DNA from: Candidatus Gastranaerophilales bacterium
GTDB taxonomy: Bacteria; Cyanobacteriota; Vampirovibrionia; Gastranaerophilales; Gastranaerophilaceae
DNA: 42,508 nt
Direction of reading: 5' to 3'
NCBI GenBank assembly: GCA_024695865.1
Contig: JAILHI010000049.1
Location: 1-42,508, forward strand
A program made the translations under genes and the position numbers. Position 1 is the first letter of the stretch; each line of letters begins with the position of its first letter. Shown here in pieces: positions 31,017 through 42,300 of the stretch. The notes beneath the pieces were generated by a model that saw only the letters and a program-made list of their open reading frames with translations, had not been told where the DNA came from and ran no database searches.

Positions 31017-32009
31017 TTAATTCTGTTTTAAGGGCAAAATATTGTCAGTTTCCAATATTTTCATAATATCATCAGGCATAATATCGTCCATACAGGGAGA
31101 ATATTCGCCGTTTCTCAACTTGCAGAACCTCTTTTGACAGGGAATACAGCCGAGTTTGGAAGATTTTACGGAATGATGTTTTTCTCCGACAAGTCCGGTT
31201 CTGTGAATAGCCATTGCGCCATACAAGCCTATACAAATCGGCTTTCCAACGGCGCTTGCAATATGCAAAGGCCCCGTATCAGCGCCAATCATATATTCTG
31301 CAAGAGAAAACATTGCTGCACTTTCCAAAATATCAAATCTGCCTGCCAGATTATAAATTTCGGAGTGCAGATTTTCAAACGGGGCAAGATGTTCTCTGTC
31401 GCCCGCAGTACCCGTTAAAACAACGGAAACATCGTACTTTTCAACGATTTTCAGCGCAAGTTCCCTGAATTTTTCGGGACGCCATTTTTTGCCCTCTCTC
31501 ACAGGGCCCGCCTGCGTTGTAATTACAACAAATTTTTTTTCCGTGGGAATTGCCCTTTTGACATTTTCAACAATATCCTCGGGAAGATACAACTTCAATT
31601 CGTTTTTAAAGGACAAATCCTTAATCTCATTACCTGCCGTTTCGTAAAAATTCAATACGGCATGAATATCAAGGTTTTTGTCATAATTAACCGTCTTCTT
31701 TGCCCCCGATAAAAAGGCAAGCAATCTCAATTTAAAAGAGGGCTGAAGATTTATAATCAAATCATATTTTTCCTCTTTTAACTCGGGTAAAAGTTTAAAT
31801 AAATTTTTATACTTTACCTTTTCAACGGTTATAATTTTATCTATATCCCTGTCGGCAGATATCATTCTGGCGGGAATTTCCGTCGTAAGATAATGAATTT
31901 GACAATCGGGATATGACCTTTTAATACTTCTGAAAACTTCGGAAGTATGCAGAACATCGCCTATTGCGCCGCATCTGATAATTAAAACTTTTGTCGGATT
32001 TTCAATCAT
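31017..32009 (-). CDS. Family 9 glycosyltransferase (ADP-heptose:LPS heptosyltransferase-like)
   Basis: A 330-residue GT-B enzyme: KVLIIRCGAIGDVLHTSEVF at the N-terminus, the mid-protein TTQAGPVREGKKW, and the donor-site GADTGPLHIASAVGKP. The cysteine-rich LGCIPCQKRFC segment is common in WaaC/WaaF/WaaQ relatives. It probably adds heptose to LPS core; the acceptor is unknown. Its start overlaps the comEC stop by 4 bp. Confidence 0.88.
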   Translation of the reverse strand: MIENPTKVLIIRCGAIGDVLHTSEVFRSIKRSYPDCQIHYLTTEIPARMISADRDIDKIITVEKVKYKNLFKLLPELKEEKYDLIINLQPSFKLRLLAFLSGAKKTVNYDKNLDIHAVLNFYETAGNEIKDLSFKNELKLYLPEDIVENVKRAIPTEKKFVVITTQAGPVREGKKWRPEKFRELALKIVEKYDVSVVLTGTAGDREHLAPFENLHSEIYNLAGRFDILESAAMFSLAEYMIGADTGPLHIASAVGKPICIGLYGAMAIHRTGLVGEKHHSVKSSKLGCIPCQKRFCKLRNGEYSPCMDDIMPDDIMKILETDNILPLKQN

Positions 32010-34378
32010 TTATCAATCCTCACGAATTTTTTGTATCGGTTATTATAAGAATACAACAAAATTTTATTTTTGCTAAATACAACTTTAACGGCATTATCTA
32101 AATCGGTTCTCAAAACTTTCACCTTATGTTTTTTAAGAAGGTCAACGGTCTGGCCGTCAGGGTGTCCGTAAATATTAAATCCCGTTGATATAATAGCGGC
32201 ATCTGCATTAATATAAGATAATATATCATCGGAAAGAGTTCCTTTTGCACCGTGATGAGCGGCTTTAAGTATTTCAATTTTTTGCGGCAGATATTTTTGC
32301 AAAGAGTGCAGAGCGGAAGCCGAACAATCACCCGTAAATAATGCTTTTCCGTCAGGCGTTTCAAAGAGATTCACAAGCGAAGTGTCGTTATCATCACCTT
32401 TATCTGCATAAAAAGCATAAATTTTGTTTTCACCGTCATCTAACAAAAGTTCACTGTTTTCAGGCACGGTTACTTTAATGTTCCGATTTTTTGCATCATC
32501 AAGTATCTGAAGCGCAAGCGGACTTTTATCATCAACAGAACGGACAACAAGTTCCTTTACCGCAATTTTATCAGTAATCGTAAGCGTTCCGCCCGCATGG
32601 TCACTGTCATAATGTGATAAAATAAGCAAATCGAGAGAATTTATCCCCTTATCCTCAAAGTATTTTAAAATAACTCTTTGGGCGGCGGGGCTGAATTTGT
32701 TATACGGTGCTTTTCCCGTATCAATCAAACAGTATTTGTTCTTTGAGGTCTTAATCAGGGCAGCATCTGCGTTATCCACACTGAAAAATATTATTTCACT
32801 GCCTTTTGACCCGAAATTTATAAAAGAAACAAGAAGTATCAAAAAAGAAATTATAGAACTTAATAAGAATTTCTTATATTTTTCTCTGTCCGAAAAATAA
32901 AAAATCAATCCCAAAAGCGCCGCATAATAAAGAATTATCTGAAACACTGACGGAGACGGAACGGTAATATTTGCAAACGGCAGATGCGAAAAATAATCGG
33001 CAACATTTGTAATAAATGTCAAAAAGGGCAGCAATACCCAATCGAAACCTTTTATAACAATATACGAAATCGGCTTAATAAGAGCAAAGATACAACTGAT
33101 AAAACCGCCAAAACTAACTATGCTGAGCGTGGGCACAACGGCGATATTCGCAAATACCGAATACGGAGAAAAGGAATTAAAATAAAACATCTGAATGGGC
33201 GAAGCAAAAAGTTGCGCAATAACGGGAACAAGAATTACCGAAATCAGAATATTTATAAATTTACTTTTAATGTTTTCAAAGAACAACTGATAACAAAGCA
33301 AAAGCCCAAAGGTTACGGCAAAGGACAACTGAAAGGCTATATTTGTAATCATAGAGGGCGAAAACAAACACATAAGAAAAGCGACAATAAAAAGCAAATT
33401 AACGGAATTTGCCTTTTTGTCCGCAAGTTTCCCCAAAAGAACAAGAATCAGCATCAAAGATGCCCGCAGAACAGGCGGCCCGAAACCCGTCATACAGGTA
33501 TAACAAATTACCGCAAAAATACCCGCAAGAATTGAAAACTTATAATTCAGCCTTAAAATCTGCGAGATAAAAAACCACATACCGAAAATCATTGATACGT
33601 TCATGCCCGACGCAGCAATAATGTGTGTTAATCCGGATTTCTGAAAGGAAACCTTCATATCCTCAACGGGTGTTACAACATCATCACCGAAGACAATACC
33701 GCCAAGCAGTTCTAACTGCGGAGATTTGATATTCTGTGCGTGAATATCAATAATTTTAGTTCTTATCCTGTTCAGATTTGCAAGAAACTTATAAGATTTT
33801 TTTTGCGGCTTTTCCGTAAGAACAAAATCTTCCTTATCCGCAAAAAATCTTGTATGAATACCCTTAAATTTCAGGAAAGTCGAATAACAAAATTCTGACG
33901 GGTTAGAAGCGGTTCTTGGTCTTACAAGCCTGCCCGTGATGGTCAGTTTATCACCCGTTTCAAGATTTGCGTATATATTTTTCGGAGCCGAAAGTGTAAC
34001 AAGAGTAACCGCATTTACGGGTTCAAACTGCCTGTTAAAAAGTTTATATTTTTCGGTTTTGAAATTAAATTTTGTATAATCGGACGATGAATTAGACGGC
34101 ATAGAAACAACAGTTCCGACAATCGTAACATCATTGCAGGGAGTAAGCGGGGTTAAATCATCACTGTTTTTAAATCTCAGCGAACAATTCAAAATTCCGA
34201 GCGCAAAAACGAGAAACAAAATCACCGCATACTTTTCCGAAAAGACCTGTTTAACAAGACAAATTACCAAAAGAAGAAAAATCAAAACCGAAGAACACAA
34301 AATATGGTCAGTCAGAAAAGATATTAAACCCAGCATGTAAAAGAAAATAAAGATAACAACCGATAATTTTTTGTTCAT
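32006..34378 (-). CDS. comEC: ComEC/Rec2 DNA-uptake channel
   Basis: A 790-residue inner-membrane protein that moves single-stranded DNA into the cytoplasm during transformation. An N-terminal OB-like region (~75-160) is followed by the competence domain (~200-500) with the SGLTHIIAASGMNVSMIFG motif. A C-terminal metallo-beta-lactamase-like domain (~530-790) carries LSHYDSDHAGGT, FTGDCSAS and LKAAHHGAKGT. Metal ligands are kept, so the domain may be nuclease-active. No Shine-Dalgarno; TTGAAA-16-TAATAC lies 8 nt before the ATG, another possible (near-)leaderless start. First gene of the long minus-strand operon. Confidence 0.93.
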   Translation of the reverse strand: MNKKLSVVIFIFFYMLGLISFLTDHILCSSVLIFLLLVICLVKQVFSEKYAVILFLVFALGILNCSLRFKNSDDLTPLTPCNDVTIVGTVVSMPSNSSSDYTKFNFKTEKYKLFNRQFEPVNAVTLVTLSAPKNIYANLETGDKLTITGRLVRPRTASNPSEFCYSTFLKFKGIHTRFFADKEDFVLTEKPQKKSYKFLANLNRIRTKIIDIHAQNIKSPQLELLGGIVFGDDVVTPVEDMKVSFQKSGLTHIIAASGMNVSMIFGMWFFISQILRLNYKFSILAGIFAVICYTCMTGFGPPVLRASLMLILVLLGKLADKKANSVNLLFIVAFLMCLFSPSMITNIAFQLSFAVTFGLLLCYQLFFENIKSKFINILISVILVPVIAQLFASPIQMFYFNSFSPYSVFANIAVVPTLSIVSFGGFISCIFALIKPISYIVIKGFDWVLLPFLTFITNVADYFSHLPFANITVPSPSVFQIILYYAALLGLIFYFSDREKYKKFLLSSIISFLILLVSFINFGSKGSEIIFFSVDNADAALIKTSKNKYCLIDTGKAPYNKFSPAAQRVILKYFEDKGINSLDLLILSHYDSDHAGGTLTITDKIAVKELVVRSVDDKSPLALQILDDAKNRNIKVTVPENSELLLDDGENKIYAFYADKGDDNDTSLVNLFETPDGKALFTGDCSASALHSLQKYLPQKIEILKAAHHGAKGTLSDDILSYINADAAIISTGFNIYGHPDGQTVDLLKKHKVKVLRTDLDNAVKVVFSKNKILLYSYNNRYKKFVRIDK

Positions 34379-34455
34379 AATTAAGAGTATTAAATAACTT
34401 CACAAAATTTTCAACTTTTAATTTTTATGGTAATATGACATCAAAGAGGTTTTTG

Positions 34456-35142
34456 ATGGAAATATCAATCGGAGAACATTGGATAGGACATATCTGCGGC
34501 ATGCAGGTTCACATGGATACACTTGTAACTATGTGGATTACAATGGGGCTGCTGATTATTGCATCATTTATTATGACCAGAAGATTATCCGTTATCCCCG
34601 GAAAAGCCCAAACAGTTGCGGAAGCGATAATGGGCTATTTTATCGGTTTAACGGGAAATATGGGCAAGGACGGCAAAAAACATGCCCCCCTCCTTGCAAC
34701 CCTCTTTCTGTTCATTCTGTCTGCAAACCTCATAGGACAACTTCCCTGGCGATTGTACCATATTAAATCAGGCGGCGAATTTGCTTCACCGACAAACGAC
34801 TTAAATATGACGGCCGCTATGGCAATAATTGTCTTAATCTACTATATCGGCGCTGGCATTCTGAAAAAAGGCCCGAAATATTTTCTGCACTATTTCAGCC
34901 CCCTGCCGATACTCGCACCTATGAATATGCTTGAAGATGTCATAAGACCGTTTTCGCTGGCTCTCCGTCTTTTTGGAAACATTCTGGCGGGCGAAGTTAT
35001 GATTCTGGTCTTTGTTTCTTTCTTCGCATATTTTCTGCCCCTGCCGTTTATGTTATTTGAAGTCTTTGTTGCCTTCATTCAGGCTCTCGTATTTACTCTC
35101 TTAACATCGGCTTATTTAACACTTTCGTTAAAAGAACATTAA
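34456..35142 (+). CDS. atpB: ATP synthase F0 subunit a
   Basis: A 228-residue integral membrane subunit that forms the proton half-channels beside the c-ring. It has five or six helices, with the essential Arg in the IRPFSLALRLFGNILAGE segment. The ATG at 34456 is chosen because AGAGG lies 6 nt upstream; the frame begins 7 codons earlier at 34435. First gene of the atp operon, divergent from comEC. No atpI is seen upstream. Confidence 0.95.
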   Translation: MEISIGEHWIGHICGMQVHMDTLVTMWITMGLLIIASFIMTRRLSVIPGKAQTVAEAIMGYFIGLTGNMGKDGKKHAPLLATLFLFILSANLIGQLPWRLYHIKSGGEFASPTNDLNMTAAMAIIVLIYYIGAGILKKGPKYFLHYFSPLPILAPMNMLEDVIRPFSLALRLFGNILAGEVMILVFVSFFAYFLPLPFMLFEVFVAFIQALVFTLLTSAYLTLSLKEH

Positions 35143-35165
35143 TATTTTATAAAAAGGAGAACACT

Positions 35166-35396
35166 ATGGATTTAGTATCAGGAAAAATGTTAGCTATGGG
35201 TATCGCAATCTTGGCGGTAGCAGGCCCCGGTATCGGTCTTGGTCTTGCAACCAAAGCAATGCTCGAAAGCGTAGCAAGACAACCCGAAGCAGAAAGCAAA
35301 CTCAGCACATATTTTTGGGCAGGTGCAGGTTTAATCGAGGCTTGTGCTATCTATGCTTTGGTTGTTGCACTTCTTGTAGGTTTTGTCATTAAATAA
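35166..35396 (+). CDS. atpE: ATP synthase F0 subunit c
   Basis: A 76-residue hairpin proteolipid; helix 1 contains AGPGIGLGLA, the polar loop ARQPEAES, and helix 2 carries the ion-binding Glu58 in AGLIEACAIYALV. The sodium-type signature (Gln in helix 1, Glu-Ser/Thr in helix 2) is missing: Leu and Glu-Ala are found instead, so the ring should carry H+. AGGAG precedes the ATG. Confidence 0.96.
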   Translation: MDLVSGKMLAMGIAILAVAGPGIGLGLATKAMLESVARQPEAESKLSTYFWAGAGLIEACAIYALVVALLVGFVIK

Positions 35397-35408
35397 CGGA
35401 TTTTTAAA

Positions 35409-35837
35409 ATGCTTGAACTTGACGGAACACTAATTGTTGCAATGATAAGTTTTATAGTCTTCGCATTCATCATGAATGCCGTCTTTTATCAGCCCATAAT
35501 GAAAATTATGGACGAAAGACAGGCTTTTTTGGCGCAAAACGAAGCAACTGCAAATAATGCCCAAAATGAAAGCATTACCATCAGCGAGCAAAAACAAAAG
35601 GAACTTGCAGATGCAAGAACTGCCGCAACAAAAGATGTTTCAGCAAATTCAGAACAATTTAAAAAGGAACAAAAAGCCGAAATTGAAAAATTCTCAAAAG
35701 AACAAAAGATAATCACGGAAAATGAAAAAATCAAACTTGTTCAGGAGGCAGAACAGGCAAAAACCGAAATCAGTGCAGGTGTTGATGATATCGCAAATAT
35801 TATTTCCTCAAAAATAATAGGAGGAACAAATGTTTGA
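35409..35837 (+). CDS. atpF': ATP synthase F0 subunit b' (cyanobacterial-type second b)
   Basis: A 142-residue stator subunit with one N-terminal helix (~7-28) and a long coiled coil. It has a distinct sequence from the b gene next door, so the stator is probably a b-b' heterodimer as in cyanobacteria, chloroplasts and some phototrophs. It overlaps atpF by 8 bp. Confidence 0.85.
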   Translation: MLELDGTLIVAMISFIVFAFIMNAVFYQPIMKIMDERQAFLAQNEATANNAQNESITISEQKQKELADARTAATKDVSANSEQFKKEQKAEIEKFSKEQKIITENEKIKLVQEAEQAKTEISAGVDDIANIISSKIIGGTNV

Positions 35838-36324
35838 TTTTTCACTGCATAATATTCTTCACTCTAATATTTTCAATTTTGTCATTATGGTAATCATACT
35901 GTATAAACTTGCCGCTCCTTTTATCAAAAAAAGTATTCAGGCGGCAAACGACAATATGACAAAAATTGTAAATACTTCGGTCGAAAACAAAGAAAAAGCG
36001 CTTGAAAACCTCGAAGAAGTCAAACAGGATTACGCAAAAACACCGCAGGAAACGGAAGAAATTGCCAGAATTGCGAAAAATACAATAATATCTTTGCAGC
36101 AAAAAACAAAAGAAGATATCGAAAATTCAAAGAAAATTATTGAAGATAACGCAAACAAAACAATAAAGACAGAAACTGCCAAAATGAACGAGTATCTGAC
36201 GAAAGACACTGTGGATAAGTCAATAAAAAGTGCTCTTTCAAAAATTCAGGCACAACTTGCGCAGGACGAAAATCTCCATGACCAATTAATCGAAAAGGCA
36301 ATAAACGAACTGGAAATTATCTGA
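35830..36324 (+). CDS. atpF: ATP synthase F0 subunit b
   Basis: A 164-residue stator subunit: one N-terminal helix (IFNFVIMVIILYKLAAPFI) followed by a charged coiled coil of about 130 residues. Partner of b'. Its TGA shares a base with the ATG of atpH. Confidence 0.9.
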   Translation: MFDFSLHNILHSNIFNFVIMVIILYKLAAPFIKKSIQAANDNMTKIVNTSVENKEKALENLEEVKQDYAKTPQETEEIARIAKNTIISLQQKTKEDIENSKKIIEDNANKTIKTETAKMNEYLTKDTVDKSIKSALSKIQAQLAQDENLHDQLIEKAINELEII

Positions 36325-36872
36325 TGGAAAAAACTAATATCAAATTATTAAAAACTTCAAAGAATTATGCGGCGGCGCTGTTTGAAACAGCCCAATCTCA
36401 TAATGCCGAAGAAACTGTTTTTTCCGATATTAAACTTGTAACAGAAACTATTCTTTCAAACAAAGAATTACAGCAATTCCTGAAGAATCCCGTAATTAAA
36501 GTTGAAGATAAAAAATCGGCGGTAACGGAAATTTTCGACGGAAAACTTCAAAATTTCACGCAAAATCTTCTTTTGTTACTTGCAGACAACGCACGTTTTG
36601 AACTTTTATCCGACATTTGTTCCGAATACAGAGAACTTATGGATAAGAGCAAAAATATTGTTCATGTTAAAGCCGTTTCGGCTGTTGAAATAAAAGAACA
36701 TTTAAAAGAAAAATTAAAAACCAAAATCGAAAGCATAATGAAAAAAAATGCTGAAATTCAATATGAAATCAACCCCGAAATCATAGGCGGTCTGATTATA
36801 GAGGCAGAAGGAAAAACCATAGACAGTTCTGTTCTCACACAGTTAAAAAATATAAAAAAACAAATGATATAA
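36324..36872 (+). CDS. atpH: ATP synthase F1 subunit delta
   Basis: A 182-residue protein linking the b/b' stator to the alpha subunits. It has the usual N-terminal helical bundle (KLLKTSKNYAAALFETAQSH) and the C-terminal EINPEIIGGLIIEAEGKTID motif. Start and stop overlaps show coupling with atpF. Confidence 0.94.
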   Translation: MEKTNIKLLKTSKNYAAALFETAQSHNAEETVFSDIKLVTETILSNKELQQFLKNPVIKVEDKKSAVTEIFDGKLQNFTQNLLLLLADNARFELLSDICSEYRELMDKSKNIVHVKAVSAVEIKEHLKEKLKTKIESIMKKNAEIQYEINPEIIGGLIIEAEGKTIDSSVLTQLKNIKKQMI

Positions 36873-36883
36873 AGGACTAAAAA

Positions 36884-38401
36884 ATGTCAACAATAAAACC
36901 CGCAGAAATTACATCTATTTTAAAATCAAAAATCGAAAATTACCACGTTGAAACCGATGTTAACAGCATAGGAACGGTATTATCAACAGGGGACGGCATT
37001 GCGAGATTGTACGGACTCAGAAACGCAATGTCAATGGAACTCGTTGAGTTTGATGACGGCAACAACACCCTCGGTATGATTTTAAACCTTGAAGAAGACA
37101 ATGTCGGTGTAGTAATCCTCGGCGACCCCTCGGCAATCAAAGAGGGAATGACCGTCAGAACAACGGGCAGAATTGCTTCCGTTCCCGTAGGCGACAAATT
37201 AATCGGAAGAATTCTCGACCCGACAGGAAGACCTATCGACGGAAAAGGTGATATTAAAATTGAAAAGACAAGAGCAATAGATACGGTTGCTCCGGGTATT
37301 GTTACAAGAAAACCCGTTCATGAACCTTTGCAGACAGGCTTAACCGCAATTGACGCCTTAACACCTATCGGCAGAGGACAACGTGAACTTATCATCGGCG
37401 ACAGGCAGACAGGTAAAACGGCAATTGCAACCGACACAATAATTAACCAAAAAGGTCAGGACGTTATTTGTATTTACGTTGCAATCGGTCAAAAAACATC
37501 AACTGTCGCACAACTTGCCAAAACACTTGAAAAGTACGGCGCAATGGATTATTCAATCATTGTATCGGCTAGTGCAAACGATTCGGCTCCCTTACAGTAT
37601 ATCGCCCCCTTTGCAGGCTGTGCAATCGGCGAAGAATTTATGTGGGAAGGAAAATCAGTATTAATCATATATGACGATTTAACAAAACACGCACAGGCAT
37701 ACCGTGCAATGAGTTTGCTTTTGAGAAGACCGCCAGGACGTGAAGCATACCCCGGTGATGTTTTCTATCTGCACTCACGACTGCTTGAAAGAGCCTGCAA
37801 ATTAAATGACGAACTCGGAGGCGGAAGTATTACCGCTTTGCCGATTATCGAAACACAGGCAGGCGACGTTTCCGCATACATTCCGACAAACGTTATTTCA
37901 ATCACGGACGGACAAATCTTCCTTGAAACCAACCTGTTCAACGCAGGTACAAGACCCGCTATTAACGCAGGTATTTCGGTTTCCCGTGTAGGCGGTGCGG
38001 CGCAGACAAAAGCCTTCAAGCAGGTTGCGGGTAAATTAAGACTTGATTTGGCTCAATACAGAGAACTTGAATCATTTTCACAATTTGCAAGCGACCTGGA
38101 TAAATCAACACGTGACCAACTTTTAAGAGGTCAAAAACTTACGGAAGTAATCAAACAGCCTCAATATATGCCGTTAAGTGTAGCAGAACAGGTTTCAATC
38201 CTCTATGCCGCTAACGAAGGCTATCTTGATAACATCGAAAACAAAGAAATCAACAGATTTAAACGTGAATGGTGTAATTACTTCAATGCAAACCTCAAAG
38301 AGATGGCAGACAGACTCAACAATAAAAGTGCATTGTCTGACGAAGATAAAGCACAACTTGATGAACATATCGACAAATTCAAAATAAGTTTCTTCGGATA
38401 A
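36884..38401 (+). CDS. atpA: ATP synthase F1 subunit alpha
   Basis: A 505-residue non-catalytic nucleotide-binding subunit. It contains the P-loop [45 protein letters not shown] and the alpha-type [17 protein letters not shown] signature. Complete and typical in length. Confidence 0.98.
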   Translation: MSTIKPAEITSILKSKIENYHVETDVNSIGTVLSTGDGIARLYGLRNAMSMELVEFDDGNNTLGMILNLEEDNVGVVILGDPSAIKEGMTVRTTGRIASVPVGDKLIGRILDPTGRPIDGKGDIKIEKTRAIDTVAPGIVTRKPVHEPLQTGLTAIDALTPIGRGQRELIIGDRQTGKTAIATDTIINQKGQDVICIYVAIGQKTSTVAQLAKTLEKYGAMDYSIIVSASANDSAPLQYIAPFAGCAIGEEFMWEGKSVLIIYDDLTKHAQAYRAMSLLLRRPPGREAYPGDVFYLHSRLLERACKLNDELGGGSITALPIIETQAGDVSAYIPTNVISITDGQIFLETNLFNAGTRPAINAGISVSRVGGAAQTKAFKQVAGKLRLDLAQYRELESFSQFASDLDKSTRDQLLRGQKLTEVIKQPQYMPLSVAEQVSILYAANEGYLDNIENKEINRFKREWCNYFNANLKEMADRLNNKSALSDEDKAQLDEHIDKFKISFFG

Positions 38402-38405
38402 TAAT

Positions 38406-39317
38406 ATGAACCAAAAAAGTATCAAAGACAGAATAGCAAGTATAAACAGCACCCGCAAAATCACAAGGGCAATGAAAATGGTTGCCGCCGCAAAGGTCAA
38501 AAAATGTGAAAATGCGGTTAAAGCATCACGTCCTTTTACAAAGGAAATGAACGAAATGCTTTATAAACTGCTTGATGCCGTTGATATTCAGGCTGATGAA
38601 GAAAAGAAGCCCGAAAAACCATCACAAAACTGGCGTGTTTTACTTGAAAAAAGAACAACCAAAAATGTCGGGCTGCTGGTAATTTCGTCGGACAAAGGAC
38701 TTGCAGGTGCATACAATGCAAATGTAGTCAGATATGCCGTTAAAGAAATCAACAAATATGCCGCTCTCGGTATCGGTGCAAAGGTTTTTGTAGTCGGACA
38801 AAAGGGCTTAAACGTTCTCAAAAGGGAACAAAGAAATATTAATTTTGAAATCGTAAAAACCTATCCTGCCTTTATTGAAGGCGGCAGTGCTGCTCTCGGT
38901 ACAGTAATTGGTGAGGATATGTCAACCTCTTTTGTCAATGGCGAAATTGATGAAATGAAAATCATTACAACCCGTTTCAGAAATATGATGTCATATTCCG
39001 TCGAAGAATGGGAAATTCTGCCGATGACTCAAAAACCGCAGGACGTTGAAAGTTTATCGAAGGAAATGGATTTTGAACCGTCTTTACCTGTAATGTTACA
39101 CTATCTTGTTCCTTTTTATATTGCCAATATCATTTATCAGGCACTTCTTGAAGCAACGGCAAGCGAACTCGCATCAAGAATGACGGCTATGTCTGCCGCT
39201 TGCAACAATGCCGATGAAATGATAAGAACCTTAACTGTTGACTATAACAAAGCAAGACAATGTGCCATCACGCAGGAAATCACCGAGGTTGTCAGCGGAG
39301 CAGATGCCCTGAGTTAA
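38406..39317 (+). CDS. atpG: ATP synthase F1 subunit gamma
   Basis: A 303-residue rotor shaft subunit. The N-terminal KDRIASINSTRKITRAMKMV and C-terminal EATASELASRMTAMSAACNN plus the terminal ITQEITEVVSGADAL are typical. Last atp gene here: beta and epsilon are not downstream, as in cyanobacteria, where they form a separate operon. Confidence 0.96.
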   Translation: MNQKSIKDRIASINSTRKITRAMKMVAAAKVKKCENAVKASRPFTKEMNEMLYKLLDAVDIQADEEKKPEKPSQNWRVLLEKRTTKNVGLLVISSDKGLAGAYNANVVRYAVKEINKYAALGIGAKVFVVGQKGLNVLKREQRNINFEIVKTYPAFIEGGSAALGTVIGEDMSTSFVNGEIDEMKIITTRFRNMMSYSVEEWEILPMTQKPQDVESLSKEMDFEPSLPVMLHYLVPFYIANIIYQALLEATASELASRMTAMSAACNNADEMIRTLTVDYNKARQCAITQEITEVVSGADALS

Positions 39318-39332
39318 ATTGGTCTTGCAAAA

Positions 39333-42300
39333 ATGCACAAATCATTCCCAAAAATTTTTATAAAAATAATTATTTTTGTATTGGCATTTTTATTCGTGCT
39401 TTATCTCGCCGTACTTGCTCTTTTTCCGAAGAATTTTAACCTGTCTGCGTTAAAAACACAAATTGAAGCAGAAATTCACAGACAAACGGGGCTGACGGCA
39501 GGTATTGAAAATATTGCGGTTAAAACTTCCCTGACGCCGTATATCAATATTCAGGCAAATCACGTCATTTTGCTGTATCCCGACAAAAAGGAAATGCTGA
39601 AGATTAAAGACGTCAATTTAAAAGTTGAAGTTTTACCTATCGTTTTCAAAAAAATCAAAATCGACAAAATCTCGATAAACAGACCTATTTTGAGTTTTAC
39701 GATAGATAAAAACGGAAAATGCACATTAGACGAATACCTGAACAAAAAATATAAACAGCAAAACGGTTTTTCGGGTTTCACGGTTGATGAAAAAATTCCC
39801 GATATTGTGCTGAATCGGTACAAAATCAAGATTTACGATTCAAAATACAAAAATCCCTTTATTGCAGAAGGCGAGAAACTCAAAATCGAACAGGCAAAAA
39901 CTTCGTCAAAAGGTATCAAAACCGTTTTAAAAGGTGTTTTAAAATACAACGATACCCCTTATATCAATTATAATACGGAAATTGAAACAAATTTTGCCGA
40001 GGTAAAAAAACAGATTTTTGACACAAATCCGTTTGAATATATAAGAAAATTCGCAATACAGGGTAATATCAACTCAAAAATTGTCTTGAACAAAACCGCA
40101 GACGGAAAAATTAAAACAAACGGTTTTGCAGATATTGATAAATTAAGTTTCATAATAAACAACAAGACATTAAAAGACAATTTTATAAACCTTAAATTCG
40201 GCGACAACAAACTTTCCGTTGATGCCGACTTAAAAACGGGTCTTCAGGACAGGATAAAAGTAAACGGAACAACAACTCTCGGACAAAATCCGAACGTTAA
40301 TATGAAATGTCTTGCAAAGGACATTGATTTACAAAACCTGAGCGAAACTCTGAACAACATTTTCAGCGCCTTTAACATTAAAAATGTTCTGACCCCGTAC
40401 AACATAACGGGAAAAGCAAATTTTGATTTTAAAATAAAAGGAAACAAAAAGTCCATTCAGTCACAGGGTTTTGCGGAAGTCATAAACGCCTCCGTTAAAG
40501 GCAAAGACATACCCTATCTGATTAACGGAATTAATTCAAAAATCAATTTAAACAACAACACCATTAAAATCGAACCGTCCGAAATGCTTGTAAACGGCAC
40601 GGCAATTAAATTTGAGGGAACGGTTGATTCAAAAACAAATCTTGCGGTTAAGGCTTCGGGAAACAATCTTTCCGCAGAAAAATTATCAAAAATCTTCTTA
40701 CCCGAGGATATTAAAAAAGATAACGATTTCAGAGGAATTTTAGATTTCACCGCCGATATCAAAGGGAATTTTAAAGAGCCCAATCCCGTTATTTATGCAA
40801 AACTCAAAAATTTCGTATATAAAAACAAAGGACTTGCGGTAATTAATTCCGAAACGGTAAAAATTAACGTTAAAAACAGCATCAAAGAGCCCGAGGGAAC
40901 CATTGAACTGATTAATGCGTATATCCTACCGAAAGACTTTTTAAATAACTTAAAAACGGAAAATCTGAAAATTTCTTTTGAAGATAAGTCAATCAACATA
41001 AAAGACGGCAAGATGCTGTTCGGAGGCAGTCCGTTTAACCTTTCGGCACAAATTACGGATTATCAGACGGAAAATCCCGCCTTTAACATGGATTTTAGCG
41101 GAAAATTCAACAGCAGCGCAATTTATGAGGTAATCAAAAGCAGAAAAGAATTTGAGAATTTTCAGGCAGCGGCAAAGGGCAATCTGTCTGCAAAAGGCAC
41201 TATCAGCGGCAAAATTAAAAATGTAATACTTAAAACGGAAATACTTTCGGATAAAGATAATTACTTATCCTGCCTTGTCATCAAAGAAATATTAAATCAG
41301 CCCTCAAAAACAATTCTTGAAGCCACAATAAAAGAAAACGGAATAGAACTTAAAGACTTTTCAATAAGTCCGAAAAATCAAAACGGCGCAAAAATTCTTG
41401 CGATAAACGGCAAAATTAACAACCCGAACAACCCGCAATTACAGGGGTTAAAAATATCAATACCAAAATCAATGACCTTTGCAGTATCCGAACTTAAAAA
41501 TTCGGAAATAACCATAAAATCCGATTTAACTCTTAACGGCAATATCAATGAACCTGAAATGCAGGGCTCTCTTGAAATTAAAGACATAAAAATTCCCGAG
41601 TACAAAATAAGAAGTTCAAAAAACAATATTACCTTTGAGAAAAATAATATCAAAGTTTCTGTGCCAAATCTTGAAATCGGCTCATCAAAATTTGATGTTA
41701 CGGCAATTCTTCCGTCAAAATTCACAAAGAATATGCAATTATCGGAATTAATACTGAAAGCAGACGTAATTGACCTTGACGAACTCAATGAAACCTTTGC
41801 CAACCTTGCAAACGACCCTGTTTATCCGGGGGTTAACGTTCCCCTCAATACAAAATCGGGAAAAGCCGTCATCAAAACGTTCAGAACAGGCGGTTTACAG
41901 GCTGAAAACGTCAAATGCGATATTTCCATCGAAAACAATGTAATGAAGATGACAAATATTTCAGGTACGGCATACAAAGGCACAATAACAGGAAAATCGG
42001 AATACAACTTCCTGCAAACAAGCACAAAGAGTGAAATTAACGGTCAAAACGCCGATATGAGAAGCCTGTTAAAAGCCTTAACGGGCAAAGACGATGAAAC
42101 AACGGGTCTTGTTGATTATAAGGTTAAAATTAACGCAATAGGCACCAAGCAAATACAACAACTGAGAACGGCAAAAGGCTACGCCGAATTTAATGCAACA
42201 AAAGGTGTCCTCGGCCCCTTATGCCAGTTTGAACACTTCCTTTATGCTCAAAATTTAATCAGCCAGAGTATCTTAAAAACAACCGTTTTGAACGTATCAA

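Noticed and set aside
32984-33535. 183-codon open frame antisense to comEC
   Set aside because: Lys/Asn-rich shadow of a well-recognised gene; no ribosome site or family motif.
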